Source: Corythucha ciliata | Lineage: Eukaryota > Arthropoda > Insecta > Hemiptera > Tingidae | Reading direction: 5' to 3' | Assembly: GCA_038030265.1 (NCBI GenBank) | Contig: CM075939.1 | Coordinates: forward strand, 9,343,253 to 9,407,252 | DNA: 64,000 nucleotides | Notes under the pieces: generated by a model | Databases searched by the model: none | Seen by the model: the letters and a program-made list of their open reading frames with translations, nothing else | What the model was told of the DNA's origin: nothing | Made by a program: the position numbers and the translations under genes | In this document: positions 33,890 to 45,500 of the stretch, piece by piece | Layout of the letters: each line of letters begins with the position of its first letter | Numbering within the stretch: the first letter of the stretch is position 1

Positions 33890-34660
33890 TAAACATAGCT
33901 AAATTAGCTATTCCGACCTTAAAAATGGATGGGCTGACTATACTTGCGCCAAAATATCGCAAAAATGATTATTTGCGCCTTGAAAATAGTTAAACTGACT
34001 ATTTGTGCCCTAAAAATAGCAGAAATGACTTAACGAACCCTAAAAATGACTAAACCAACGATTCGTGTGGCCCTGAAAATTCCTGGAAGATCATGATACC
34101 TAAATTGACCATTCTCGTGTCAAAAACGACCAACTGACAATACGCGCCTTGGCTTCTCGGACTATTTGCGCCCTAAAAACTGCTAAAGTGACTATTCAAG
34201 GCTAGGAAAAGCATAAACGGATGATTCCCGTCATGTGAATTTACAAAATCGACCATTCGGATACCAAAAATGACAAAAGTGACTATCTGCGCCTTGAATT
34301 GATCGTTTGCGCCCTAAAAATGGCCGAACTGACGATTCGCGCCTTGAAAATAGTTGAACTGTTTATATCCAACTGCCAAACTGCCGACTCCGCAGCTATA
34401 AAAGGACCACACTGATTTCAAAAGCCCTATAAAAATCAATTTGCGCCCTGAAATTGCCTTAGCGAAACTGACTATTCACGCCCTAAAAATTGCATATTCG
34501 TACTTGAAATTTACGCTTCACTCTAGAAAAATGGCCAAACTGACTCATTTCTACAGAGGCTACAGAAGGTGTTTAATGACGATTCGCTCCTTCAAAATGG
34601 CTATGTGCACCAAAAAATGGCCAACGTGGCTATTATCGCCTTAAAACGATATACTGACCA
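33890..34660 (+). repeat. Degenerate ~30-bp repeat array, family C, forward
   Basis: Units of the form CTGACTATTCGCGCCCTAAAAATGGCTAAA repeat at about 30 bases with many substitutions. Family C also occurs at 59450-59770 (forward) and 61070-61510 (reverse). Just upstream, CAGTGGCGTGCCCATGG at 33601 looks like a hAT end, but I found no matching partner with a target duplication. Confidence 0.7.
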
Positions 34661-34905
34661 CTGGAGTTTGCGCACTGAACATGGGCCGACCCTATCTTGC
34701 CAAGTCCCCTCCCAGCGTTGGTGGCGGAAAATTAGCTGGATAAATGCTAATACACAACAATAAGCAGGGAAACAACACCAATTGGCCATATAGATCCGCA
34801 ATTATTTTTCTCAAGTGAAATAACTTCCTTCAACTTAAAATAAGTCACTCCCCAATAAATTTAGGTAATTTAGATGAATTTATTGAGTTAAAACATTATT
34901 TTAAT

Positions 34906-35410
34906 CAGGGGCGCAGCCAGCCCTTGGTCTGGGGGTGGGCCGAAAATGTAAGATGTACTAGAGACCCCAGCAATAGAACCAGTATTTCATCTACTCAGAT
35001 ATATAGGCGTTTTAAACCGTCAAATATTGTCCCTAGAAACTGAATTTTCACAAAAAGGGTCTGAATCCGTCAAAAACTAACATCTCCCCTAGGAAACTAT
35101 CGTTGTAGCCTTATATTCAGGATTTCATGTCCACAGACTGCCAACGTTTTCCTCAGAAATGTTCAAACTTGTCTGAGAGACGTTAAAAACTTATATTTTT
35201 TAACCCAAAACTGAATATTTTATTCAGAAACAGACAAATACTTTCACGTGAAACCCGAAGTGTTACCCTAAAACTTAAGTTTTCACAAAACAATCGGCGA
35301 TTTTACCCCCAAAACTCACGTTATACACTAAAGCTGACGATTTTACCCCTAAAACTGGTGGTTTGAACCAAAGCGGACGATTTTACGCCAAAACTGACGA
35401 CCCTGGGGGC
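34906..35410. repeat. hAT-like end followed by family E repeats, reverse
   Basis: CAGGGGCGCAGCCAGCCCTT at 34906 resembles a hAT terminus. It is followed by a run of diverged units such as AAAACTGACGATTTTACCCC. These are the reverse complement of the GGGGTAAAATCGTCAGTTTT units found at 54170-55610. Confidence 0.5.
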
Positions 35411-36028
35411 CGGCTCGGGCCTATTCAGTAAAACTTAGCGCCGGTGCTATAATCCCGTTTCGTCTAAAAACATGTTCCAATTCGGAGTGGATAGCGCCGG
35501 GTCTTGTCGAAAAACTTATAGCAATTTAAATACATGCTTGATGAGGTCGGCATATTGAGTCGACGAAATATCGCAATGGAATGAGGTCGTTGTGGGTTTT
35601 TTCACAGCCCAAAAGATAGTCAAGAATCTAGTTAGCAATTGAACATTTTTAGGCCTGCAGGCCACCAAAAGGAGTAAACTCTAAACGCGCGTCAACTCTA
35701 TACCTAGGTGATGGTGATGGTGCTCAACGGCCAGGTTCTGTAGTGCATAGAGAGATTCTGACACGAAATTTATGGTTTTACGCATAAATTAGCTCGATTT
35801 ATCAAACATGGGTGGGGGGACTCGTTTTTGGACTGACTGGAAGCGAAATTACGGCTCTGGAACGACAGTTCTCGGGATAAGCTGAATAAGCATTCGGATC
35901 TCTTGTTGCTTTGGCGCGGGGAGTTTTAAAATTTCGTGAGCTTTTCGAATTTTTTATGCTCTATTTTTAGTGTTTAAACAATAAATAAAAATAAATAGAC
36001 AAACATAGAAAAAGTTCTAAAACAAAAC
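35411..36028. other. Gene-poor spacer
   Basis: I see no gene or clear element between the family E repeats and the 36-kb minus-strand exons, apart from isolated palindromic bits around AGCGCCGG (35440-35510). Confidence 0.35.
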
Positions 36029-36656
36029 TCAGTCCTCCAGCACAGACGATACAGTGTCCTCGAAATCAAAAACCGGCTCCCGATTTGAACGAGCCTCAAC
36101 GTCTTCGGGCGTCGCCCGACTTTCCTCTAGGTCCTCACGAATCTCTTTCAAATACCTTACGCAAATGTCGCCCGAACACAGGGGGCGAACGCTCTCTTTA
36201 ACGAATGGCTCCTCGCTGACTGGAACCAAGATTTCCGTTGTTGTTCGTGCTGGTTCTACGAGTATGGCGAGAGGGGGGGGGAGGTATTATTTTGTAGAAA
36301 AAATAGATAATTGAGATGTTTTTTATATTACCACTTGATGGTTCATCTGATGAAATAAGATGCTCTGATTCATCTAAGGAACCTTCACTTTCTTTGTCTG
36401 CGTTTCAAGAACAGTTTTTTAATAATTTTTTTTTCTGACGTATTTTTAAGTGGTTGAATACCTAAAGTTGTTTCTTCTGTAGATGTTGCATCAATCGATG
36501 AATTTTCCATGATCCCAGCTTCCTTGTTTTCTGCTTCTGGCTTATTTGGCGTCAAATCTTACGCAAAAGACAAATTTTAAAATAAAATAGGGTACGTTAA
36601 CTTGCACAATTTTGGATACCAACCGTTAACGTTGTCGTGGTCCAGTGGGAACCCAT
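36029..36656 (-). CDS. Unidentified acidic Ser/Thr/Glu-rich protein, four exons
   Basis: Four minus-strand segments chain in frame with phase-1 introns throughout: 36620-36656 (from an ATG at 36656), 36462-36557, 36332-36397 and 36029-36255 (TAA or equivalent stop at the end). They give 141 residues: SSIDATSTEETTL, then KESEGSLDESEHLISSDEPS, PFVKESVRPLCSGDICVRYL and a C-terminus FDFEDTVSSVLED. All donors and acceptors fit consensus. The middle two exons are multiples of three and could be skipped without changing frame. No domain, signal peptide or membrane segment is seen, and I do not recognise the family. The frame is open upstream of the ATG (SYFSHCIA), so the protein may begin further right, in 36.66-37.03 kb. 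Confidence 0.5.
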
Positions 36657-37290
36657 GGCAATGCAATGCGAAAAGTATGACTGAGATTTATAACAAAGAT
36701 TTAAGTTAAAATTCGGAAAACCCTAAACAAAAAACGTTCAACTTACTAAATGTTAAACCAAAAAAAGAACAGCGCTCCATTTCACTTTTGACGATAAAAT
36801 AGAAAGACTCCAAGACTTTTGAACGACGGACGTTATACTTATACCTCTCGCTAGACTTCTCCGAATAGAATCTCTTCACTCTTCTTCTTTTCTCCCCACT
36901 GAGGGACACGTTCGTATGAGTAATACTGTGAAGGTTCAATGACAAATTCTCCCTTCTCCTCGTCCGTACATTCGACGTACGTATGACGGTTTCCTTCTTC
37001 CTATCGCGATATTTTTCCGAGAAACGGAGCATTTAATTGTTACTTTTGTAGTAATTTTTTTTATTTTTACTATATTTGAAAGAAATTTGCGCCGCACAGA
37101 GTGGAGCTCTCGTAGTTGATGGTGGAATGGGAAAATCCTAAAAATAACGCGAATTGAACGATAACCCCACTGGTAAAAGTTCAGTAGCGCAATAACATGA
37201 GGATTTGTTGTAACTTCACTGACACGGTTTTTTGTTGTAAGGACGTACAAATATAAACTGCGTTTTTATTTTTGTTTTTTGACCTTGCAG

Positions 37291-37355
37291 TCAAGTTTGA
37301 AACTCTGCTGAAGGCTTTGGAGAGGCCAAATTATGACGATGGGGAAATTTTCCGG
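37291..37355 (+). CDS. Candidate internal exon, unknown plus-strand gene
   Basis: A pyrimidine tract and TTGCAG precede 65 bases ending CGG|GTAAAA. They encode KFETLLKALERPNYDDGEIF plus R, a composition unlike the surrounding repeats. It starts in phase 1 and ends in phase 0, which suits the exon-like segment at 39327. Neither the preceding exon nor the family is known to me. Confidence 0.35.
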
Positions 37356-37810
37356 GTAAAAACACACACGTTTTACTCAAAAGGGCACGTAGCCCTAGAC
37401 CAGAGGTTCCCACAATTTGTTGATGATGTCCCTATAAGCCTATGTGATCCTTGACAATTTTTTCCCTTCATTGTACAAACAGTGAACACGAGTCCTTTTC
37501 CAAGTTTGGGAGTGGATGACTTGTAGATGACGCGTAACTCTCTCCCAGCTCTCAAAATTGCGCCACACCATGCCATGTCATTTCGATTAAAAACGTTCAT
37601 AATTTAGTTTGATAGAACGACGGCGCCGAACGCTTCTTTTTAGAAAGCAGTGGATAGCCATGGATATCCATCCATGAAAAAAGTTCCAATCCGTTCAATA
37701 CTCGAAGAGCATATCCAAGAAAAAAAACACCGTACGTTCGGATCGAATGAAGAACCTCTAACTTTGATATTGTTAGTAAGATCGCTTAAACTACGATGGT
37801 TACTGAGAAT

Positions 37811-37944
37811 GCATGCATAAAGCCGTAGCCGTTGGAGCCTACATTGTCTGTCTTCCATCGTTGATGTGTGTCGTTCGTTCTTGATGCACCTCAACGAGGG
37901 AAGACAGACAATGTAGGCTCCTACGGCTGCAGCTTTATGCACGC
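37811..37944. mobile_element. Hairpin MITE (GCATAAAGCCGTAGCCGTTGG arms)
   Basis: Near-perfect inverted arms of about 45 bases, left GCATAAAGCCGTAGCCG through ACATTGTCTGTCTTCC and right its inverse, surround a short loop. There is no open frame of interest. Confidence 0.75.
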
Positions 37945-38339
37945 ATAACCGCTAACTTTTTTGAAGTCTGTTAAAAAGCGGCTGCTGCAAAACAATTGGC
38001 TTTATTCCATTCGCTAATTTTATGTCCATTTAGCTGTACACAAGAGCAGCCACAGTTCCTAGTGAAGAAAGTTCGGCCAGGCTACACAGTCGTATATTGT
38101 GGGTCTTTGGTATCAAGCAGTAGTGTTAGGCCGTATGGTCTTTTAGTGATGTTTAGGGGTACAGTGCCAGAGAAAACGCGACCCGAAGTACTTTTCGGTC
38201 ATTGCGGATGGACAAATACTGGACATTTCAACGCCCCTTTGAACAATTTTAAAACTCGGAATGCTCGGCCCTTTGGCGTAGTGGCGCCACAATCCCACGC
38301 TCAATTTTCTACAAAAAAAACGATTAAATCGTTAACGAG

Positions 38340-38420
38340 TAGGGGTTGCCAACCATCCCGAAGTACCCGAGACAGTCCCGGTTTGGTTAATTTTGCCCCG
38401 CGTCCCGGAGTCTGCTCCAC
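38340..38420. mobile_element. hAT-like terminus (GGTTGCCAACCATCCCG...AGACAGTCCCGG)
   Basis: The motif combination GGTTGCCAACC and GACAGTCCCGGTTT followed by CGTCCCGG is typical of hAT terminal regions. Only one end is recognised. Confidence 0.35.
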
Positions 38421-38559
38421 ATTTCTAAATAATTGACATTATTTGCACGTTTAATAATTTTATTATTGGAATGAATACGCGCGTGAACCTGACCTGATGA
38501 ATCAAGTGAGAATAATTAATAAAAATTCGTCCTACTTGTTTTTCCGTACATTAGGTTAA

Positions 38560-39310
38560 AGCTTTTTGTGGTTCGTGCACGAAGTTGTGGTTAGAGCATT
38601 ATTGGTTACAGGTTTTTGTGGTAAAAACCTCCTATTGTTGGAGCTTTTTGTGGTGAAAGCTTCTTGTGGTTAGAGCTTTTCTTATTTGCGCATTTTAGGG
38701 TTGCTGCTTTCTGCGGTTCATTGATTTTATCATTAGAGCATTTTGGTGTTGCAACTTTCGCCGTTTGGTCTTTTTGGAGTCCAAGTTTTTGTGGTTCAAA
38801 TTTTCTTTAATTAAGACGTTCATTGGTCAGGGGTTTTTGTGGTTCGAGCTTTTTGGGATCCAAGCTTTTGTGGTTGGAGCGTTTAGTGATTGCAGATTTC
38901 GGCGTTTGGTCTCCTTGGGGTTCAAGTTTTTTGGCACAATTGTTCTGTGGTTAGACTTTTGTGGTCAGGGCATTTTGCTATTTGCGCATTTTTGGGTTGA
39001 TGATTTTTGTGGTTCATTTATTTCGTGGTTAGAGCATTGTAGGGTTTCAGCAGATTTCGCCGTTTGGTCTTCTTGGGTTTCAAGTTATTTTGGTAGAATT
39101 TTTCTGTGGTTAGACTTTTTGTGGTTCGAGTGTTTGGGGCTGGAGCATTTTATGGTTAAATGGCTTTTCTGGTCGGAGCTTTTCGTGTTTAGAAGATTTT
39201 GGGGTTAGAAAGTTTTGTTGTTGGGGCTTTTTGTGGTTAGAGCATTTTTTTATTTGCGCTGCTGCATTCTGGGATTCGAGCTTTTTTTGTCAAAAATGAT
39301 GCGTTTCGCG
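38560..39310 (+). repeat. Degenerate short-period repeat array, family D
   Basis: TTTTTGTGGTTAGAGCATTTT and TTTGTGGTTCAAGCTTTT units recur with a period of roughly 17-35 bases. Isolated stretches of the same kind occur near 1735-1830, 45100-45200, 50100-50150 and 52180-52240. Confidence 0.7.
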
Positions 39311-39326
39311 TTGTCGTTGGTTTCAG

Positions 39327-39425
39327 GTCGATTTTTTCGACTTGAAACGTGCCAAAGCGGCCAAAAACGGTGACATCACATTGGACAACCTAAGGGGTCC
39401 AATTAATTCTATAAACACTCTCCTT
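39327..39425 (+). CDS. Candidate exon, unknown plus-strand gene
   Basis: After TTGGTTTCAG, the frame reads VDFFDLKRAKAAKNGDITLD and NLRGPINSINTLL up to a possible donor CTT|GTTAAT at 39425. The frame stays open to 39590, where it becomes the antisense of the phosphatase last exon. It begins in phase 0, matching the end of the exon-like segment at 37291-37355. The family is unknown. The 3' boundary is uncertain. Confidence 0.4.
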
Positions 39426-39515
39426 GTTAATATAATGAGCTATTTTGATTCATATTCTGAGTTGTATTGCACATTGTTTTCGTTTGTACTTATTCAGGCG
39501 TTGACTCATTTCGTA

Positions 39516-42500
39516 TCAAGGTCCACCGTCAGTTGGCGGATGATATTCGGCGCTCTTAGCGTCACACTCTTTGTGCAAATCAGTCGGTAGCATGGGCTTG
39601 ACGATTTCCGTTAGTTTGTCCAACGGACACCATTTGTCTGGACATCCTGGGATGACGAATTCATAGGGCTCGTGACTTGTTGTGTTTCGAAGCATAACCT
39701 GTTCGTTATATTAATAGCAATTTCGGGATAATACTAATTTCCGGGGCTGATCTTACCTGAATGCCGAATTTCCCGTCTTTTTCACGGAGCTCAAAAATAC
39801 TTAAAATATTATAATCGGGAACTTGTTCGTCCCAAATTTTTAGGGCGCTCATTACGTTAACGATGGTAGAGTCGTGCCCAGCGTATACGTAGAGTTTTCT
39901 TCCTGCTGCTAGTTTGTTTTCGGCTTTATTTTGGGAATCTTTCAAAATCTTTCCTAGGAGGGGACCTTAAAGCAAAAATGTTTAGTTTTAGATTTAAGAA
40001 AAAATTAAATATTTTCCGTTAATAATTATTTGCCTCCTTTGAGTCGTTTCAATTCGTCGTTGTAAACGTTCAACGTGAAACTGTACGCTGTAATGTCGCG
40101 CATTTTGTCCGGATAGACGGGTTTGACCCAGTCGGGTACCGATAAATTGACACCTTCTTCCGCTTTTAAAGTGCTGTAAATGTCTTCAACACCCCACGGA
40201 TCTTCAACTTTGACTCCGGCGTTTTTCGAAAGTAACTCGTAGACGTCACTGTGACTCGCGAGTTTGTCTTGGACTTGTTTCGTCGCCATCACATCTTTGA
40301 GCGCTTCCGAAAATCTGGCGCAGCCCCTGACTAACAATAACTGGATCACACAAAATTAGCGATTTGATTTTTCTCCCGAAAATTCGGTTCACTCACGCTA
40401 TCCTTGTCGAGTTTTTGATGGCTCGTCGGAATCGGTTGCCACAAAAGGTCTTTATTCCAAATTTGATGACCGGCCGGCGGTAGGAGACCGGCGAACATGA
40501 GAGCGGCGCTCATTTTGGTTCGGTCGACGTCCGTCGTCCACGCTTCCAACAAATCGGGCGTGTACTGATCGCCTAGAAACTCACCGTAGCGTTGTTTCAA
40601 CCATTTTCCCTGTTCGTACTGTTGATTTTTTCCCTCGTTTGTCAGTTGTCCCCAACCGTACGGAGCGAATGTTTCATTTTTGTGAGGATCATTTGGGTAA
40701 GTGCTTGCCGGTGTTCTTTGACCATGCCTGAATACCTTAAAACCGGAATAATGATAATAATTACTTCCCATTTATTATTCATTTGTTCCTGTAAAAAAAA
40801 TAATGGTTTTTGTGGGTGCAGCATCAGCATTAGCATTTGCATGCTAATAACACACTCGTAGAAAACGTTAATGTAATCGCTCTAGTGATGAGTTTTGACT
40901 AGAATGGCGGGAGTATAATTATCATTTTATTCAACTACGTCTGAACTTGTTTTGCCAATACCCAAGAAAGAAGTTTACAATGACGACTTATTATTCAAGG
41001 ACAAGGAAATGTTTTATTTCTAGTATGTAGGGATGTTTAATAACCGGGGTGTTATAAAAAAAAACCATAGCCCCGCACTCTTTAACTTATCAGCATTCAT
41101 TCTGACCTTGACTTTTGACATTTTTAGTACCTGTTTTTCGCAACTCGTTTTACGGCCCTCAATCTTGAATTTGTCCCCCCCCCCCCCGGTGCACGATGGG
41201 TTCTCTTCATTACCGTATGCCGCGGACATTCCTTCCCAGAAAATTCTTAATGTTTTTTCGGCCCAAAAACTGTCAATCTCATCGCCCTAAACCCTCGGAA
41301 GTTGCCCTTTGGGATCCATAAAACGTGCTACTCGATGACTACCCCAAAAATTTACTGGAAAAGGGGGCGCCAGTGCCATTTGAAAGGAGGCGAAAAATTC
41401 GTCGAGGCTCTTAATCCCTTGGACTTGAGGAGAATTGATTGGGTTCACCTCCAACCACGGGAAAGCTCATATAACGTTCCAAAACGGCCGAAAACGAGGA
41501 ATCACGTTGTGAATTTCGTTATTTCATCGAAAATTCATTTTAATTTATGAAGTTCCCTTGAGAACAAAGTTTCGCGTTTTTCGGCTTTAAAGTGTCGTTC
41601 TCCGAGTCCGAGGCAAAATTGGTCGTTTTTACACACTGGATGGATGGCTTCACCGTCAGGGGCCGTATTCCGAAGCCGTGTGAAAATGCCGCAAAAAACG
41701 GTTATTGCTATGGCGGGATAATGTTATTTCTTATTCGGCGTCCTTGGATCCCACTTGCGGGATTTTTTCCCGACAGTTCAGAATAAGCCCCCAGTTTTAC
41801 AGGCGAATGGTGAAGTTTTGGAACTGAAAAACGAGATTTAACTCTGGTTCCAGGTTAGAGCTGGTTGTTTTTTAGTCCGAAAATTCTGATTCTAGGAACA
41901 ACTCCCCCGATTTCCCGGTCAAACCGGGCCCATTCTAAACGCCGTCAGCAGTGGGGTGAAATGAACAAAGGACCTTTGTCGAATTTCAAGTTTCTTGGGA
42001 ATATCTGTTGGGAGTAAATTAACGACCTCTTTTAGGGCTTCTTGGAAAAAATTACTTTCTTGGTTTTGATTGGTCTGTTTTTAGGGCTAAGCTAATTTAT
42101 CATTTGTTTTTGTTTTTCGGCCGGTTAAACCCCCCTACCCCATCAATCACCTCAAAGAAAAGGTCTCAGATCCGCCATTTCTGATAGATTTTAATGAAAT
42201 GACCCAGATTTTGACGCATGTGAACCTGGCACAACGCAGAAAATTTACCGAAAAATGAATCAAATAATTTGTTTATATTACGTTTGTTTTGCCAAAATTA
42301 TCGTATGTTTACCATTTCTAATATGCATTTTTAAAAAAAAAAGCACGTGTCAGGCTAAGTTGACGCAATCCGACACATAGGAGGAATCGTTTGTTTCGCG
42401 GCATATTCTGTCTCATTATCGTTTGTTTACGTTTGTTCAGCCAAAATTATCGTTTGCTTACCATTTGATGATCGATTTTTTCGAAAAACAGTATGTGTCG

Positions 42501-45500
42501 GGCTAAGTTGACGCAATCCGACACATAGCCGGAATCGTTTATTTCGCCGCATATTCTGCCTTAATGGCGTTTGTTTACGTTTGTTTAGTCAACTTTTTCG
42601 TTTGTTTAGCCTCCTGAACAACTCTGCTCGATACGAACGTGATTACGTGTGTTAGGCTAAATCCAGGCACACATTACTGCAATCGTTTGTTTCGCGACAT
42701 ATTCTGTCTCGATCTCGTTTTTTTTACGTTGGTTTAGCCAGAATGTTCGTTTGTTACCATTCCATACCTACACTTTTTTTTTATATGTGTAAAAAAAACA
42801 CTTTGTGTCGGGCGTTACAGCCACACAACCCGACACATGGGCCACATTCGCTCGTTATGCCGCATATTCTGTCTTCCTCTCGTTTGTAAACGTTTGTTTA
42901 GCGTAACTTTTTGTGAGTTTTCCTTGTCATTATACGATTAGAAAAAAAAAGAAAGTTGGCCGTGATCAGGTTGCGTGACCTTAGCCTCACACAAATGTTC
43001 AAGTCAAACAAATTGCTTCGAGAGGCCGAGCTGAACAGACGATTTTGGTCAAGTGTCAGAAGTTCCTGGACTTGGCTTTACGTGTTCGTACCGAGCAGAG
43101 TTGTTCAGTAAGCAAAACAAACAAGAATTTTGGCTAAACAACGTGAACAAACGAAGATGAGACCAAAAGTTCCGTGAATCAACAAACGATTCCGGCTATG
43201 TGTCGAGCTGCGTGAACTTAGCCCGACAAAGAGAGTTTTTTTAATAAAATCGTATACATATAGTCCAGTCAAACGGTAGTTCCACGTGGATGAAAATCTC
43301 GTCTTCGATTTTTTCACTTTATTCTATGTTTTTTGGGGTGAGGAGAGATCCAACAAAATATCCTTGTGCGTTTTGAGAAAATCGCGAAAAACTGCTCATT
43401 TTTGGCACTTTTTTCAGTTTTTTGCTTATAACTCCTTAATGACGCATTCTACGGAAAATGTTACACTCTCATTTTTTGAAAAGCATTGAATTCTGCGTCG
43501 AATCTTTCTTTCTTTTGCCACAATTAACCCAGCCGTTTCACCGGTATTGATTTTTTTTTAAATGGTCATCTTTAGCCACTTTTGGTAAAATTAATACAAA
43601 TTACTAAGCAGTAGCAACCTAAAAACGGCTGTTCCAATCGAAAAATGTCATGAAAACAGAGTGGTTCAGAATTGAATTTTACCCAAGTGAAAAGCCTTGA
43701 AACCTATAGGAAAAAACAGTGGTATCAGTTATGTGACAAAAATCGCGAAAAAAGGCGGCCCAAAAACCACGTTTTTCTACACTTTTAAATTTTTTTTCTC
43801 TGAAAAACGATCTGAAAGCTGATTGAATTCTCTATCAGACCTATTATATGAAATTTCATTTGAAGATTAACATAAAGGGGTCCATAGACGTACAATAATT
43901 ATTGTGCAATAAATTTGTACAATATTTCGTTTCCAGATGTTTACGGTTAAAAAAATGGGTTGTTCATTATACTGTGCAACCCATCAATACAATCCACAAA
44001 CGTTCAATTTTATTGTACAACCCCTTGTTTGCGCAATATTATTGTACGTGTATGGGCCGCTTAAGACAGGGCCATAACGTCAAACAATTTGAAATTTGAT
44101 GAAAAAAAAAAAAAAAAAACGTTTTTTGTCACATTTCGGTCTATAACTAAAAAACTATCCATCCGATTAAACTTTATAGAAACTCATCTTAAAGCTCGTT
44201 AAATTTCCTACAAGGAGTCATGTATGGCGTTTTTATAAAGACACGATAAGTGGCAATAAAACGCAGTGGTAAATTCGCAAAATGAGTAATTTTCCAATAA
44301 CTCCTTTCTTCAGCCGAACGTTTTTGCCTATAACTATCGAACGAAGCCTTCGATGAAATTGCACTATTTTTCAGTCAAAGCTGGTGAAATTTACAGTCAG
44401 AAACCAAAGCCAAATTTCTCAAGGCCCGGAAAATAATCTGTACAGGGTGATGACAATAGGTTTTGTTTTAAAAAAACGTGCTTGCCCACCAACTTTGTCC
44501 ACAAATGTTAAAACTCAACATATCACCAGTATTTTGGGTAGCGTTAGAGATTACATCACTCAACCACAACAACAAGAATTTTGCCAAAAGCGACTAAAAA
44601 TTACCATTTAAAAAAAAATCAATACCGGCGAATCGGCTGGGTCAATTGTGACAAAAGAAAAAAATGTTTCGACGCAGAACTTGATGCTCTTCAAAAAAGA
44701 ACAGCGTAAAACCCAAAAATTATCAGTTTTTCATGATTTTCTTTAAGCGCACAATGAAATTTTGTTGGATCTCTTCAGATTCGTGTTTCTCATCCCAAAA
44801 AAAAAACATAGAATAAAGTGAAAAAATCAAAGACGAGATTTTTGTCCACGTATAGTATTTTTTTAATACGATGAGATGATAAACAAACGATAATTTCGGC
44901 TAAACAAACGTAAACAAACGAGATCGAGACGAAATATGACGCGAAACAAACGATTCCGGCAATGTGACGGGTTGCGTGAACTTGGCCCTACACATACTGT
45001 TTTTTGAAAAAATCGTACATGTAATGGGAAACAAACGATAATGTTGGCTAAACAAACGTAAACAAACTAGAATGAGCCAGAATATGCGAGGCCGCCAAGG
45101 CATTTTGTCGTTCAATCTTTTGTGGTTTGATCTTTTTGTTTTTCGTGGTCGGAGCTTTCTGAGGTTATAACTTTTGTTCATCTTTTTGTGGCCAAGACTT
45201 GGTGTGGTTCAGGGGCGGATACAGGGGGTGGGCGATCGGGCTGAACCCGAAGGGCCGGAGGACCAGAGCGGCCGGAGGGCCAGTGCGGCCCGAGGACCGC
45301 TGACTACCCCCCCCCCCCAACTCTTTGACGGATCCCAGTCCTCCTGAGAAAACTGGTAACTACAGATTAATTTTTCTCGATAATGGTCCTTACAGAATCC
45401 CGGAACTGACCTATTAAGCATAGGTCCAATGAGACAAATGAGAAAACCTATCAAGTAGGGTTTTCGGGACACCCTTCAACCCATGACTCAAGACACAAGG

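Larger units (their letters stand above)
43090..45090. repeat. Inverted arm of the ~150-bp array, split by an insertion
   Basis: GGCTAAACAACGTGAACAAACG and AACAAACGATTCCGGCTATG at 43120-43230 and again at 44885-45075 are the reverse complement of the landmarks at 42270-42920. The two halves of this arm are separated by the foldback element at 43281-44854. Together with the direct arm this makes one large imperfect palindrome. Confidence 0.7.
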
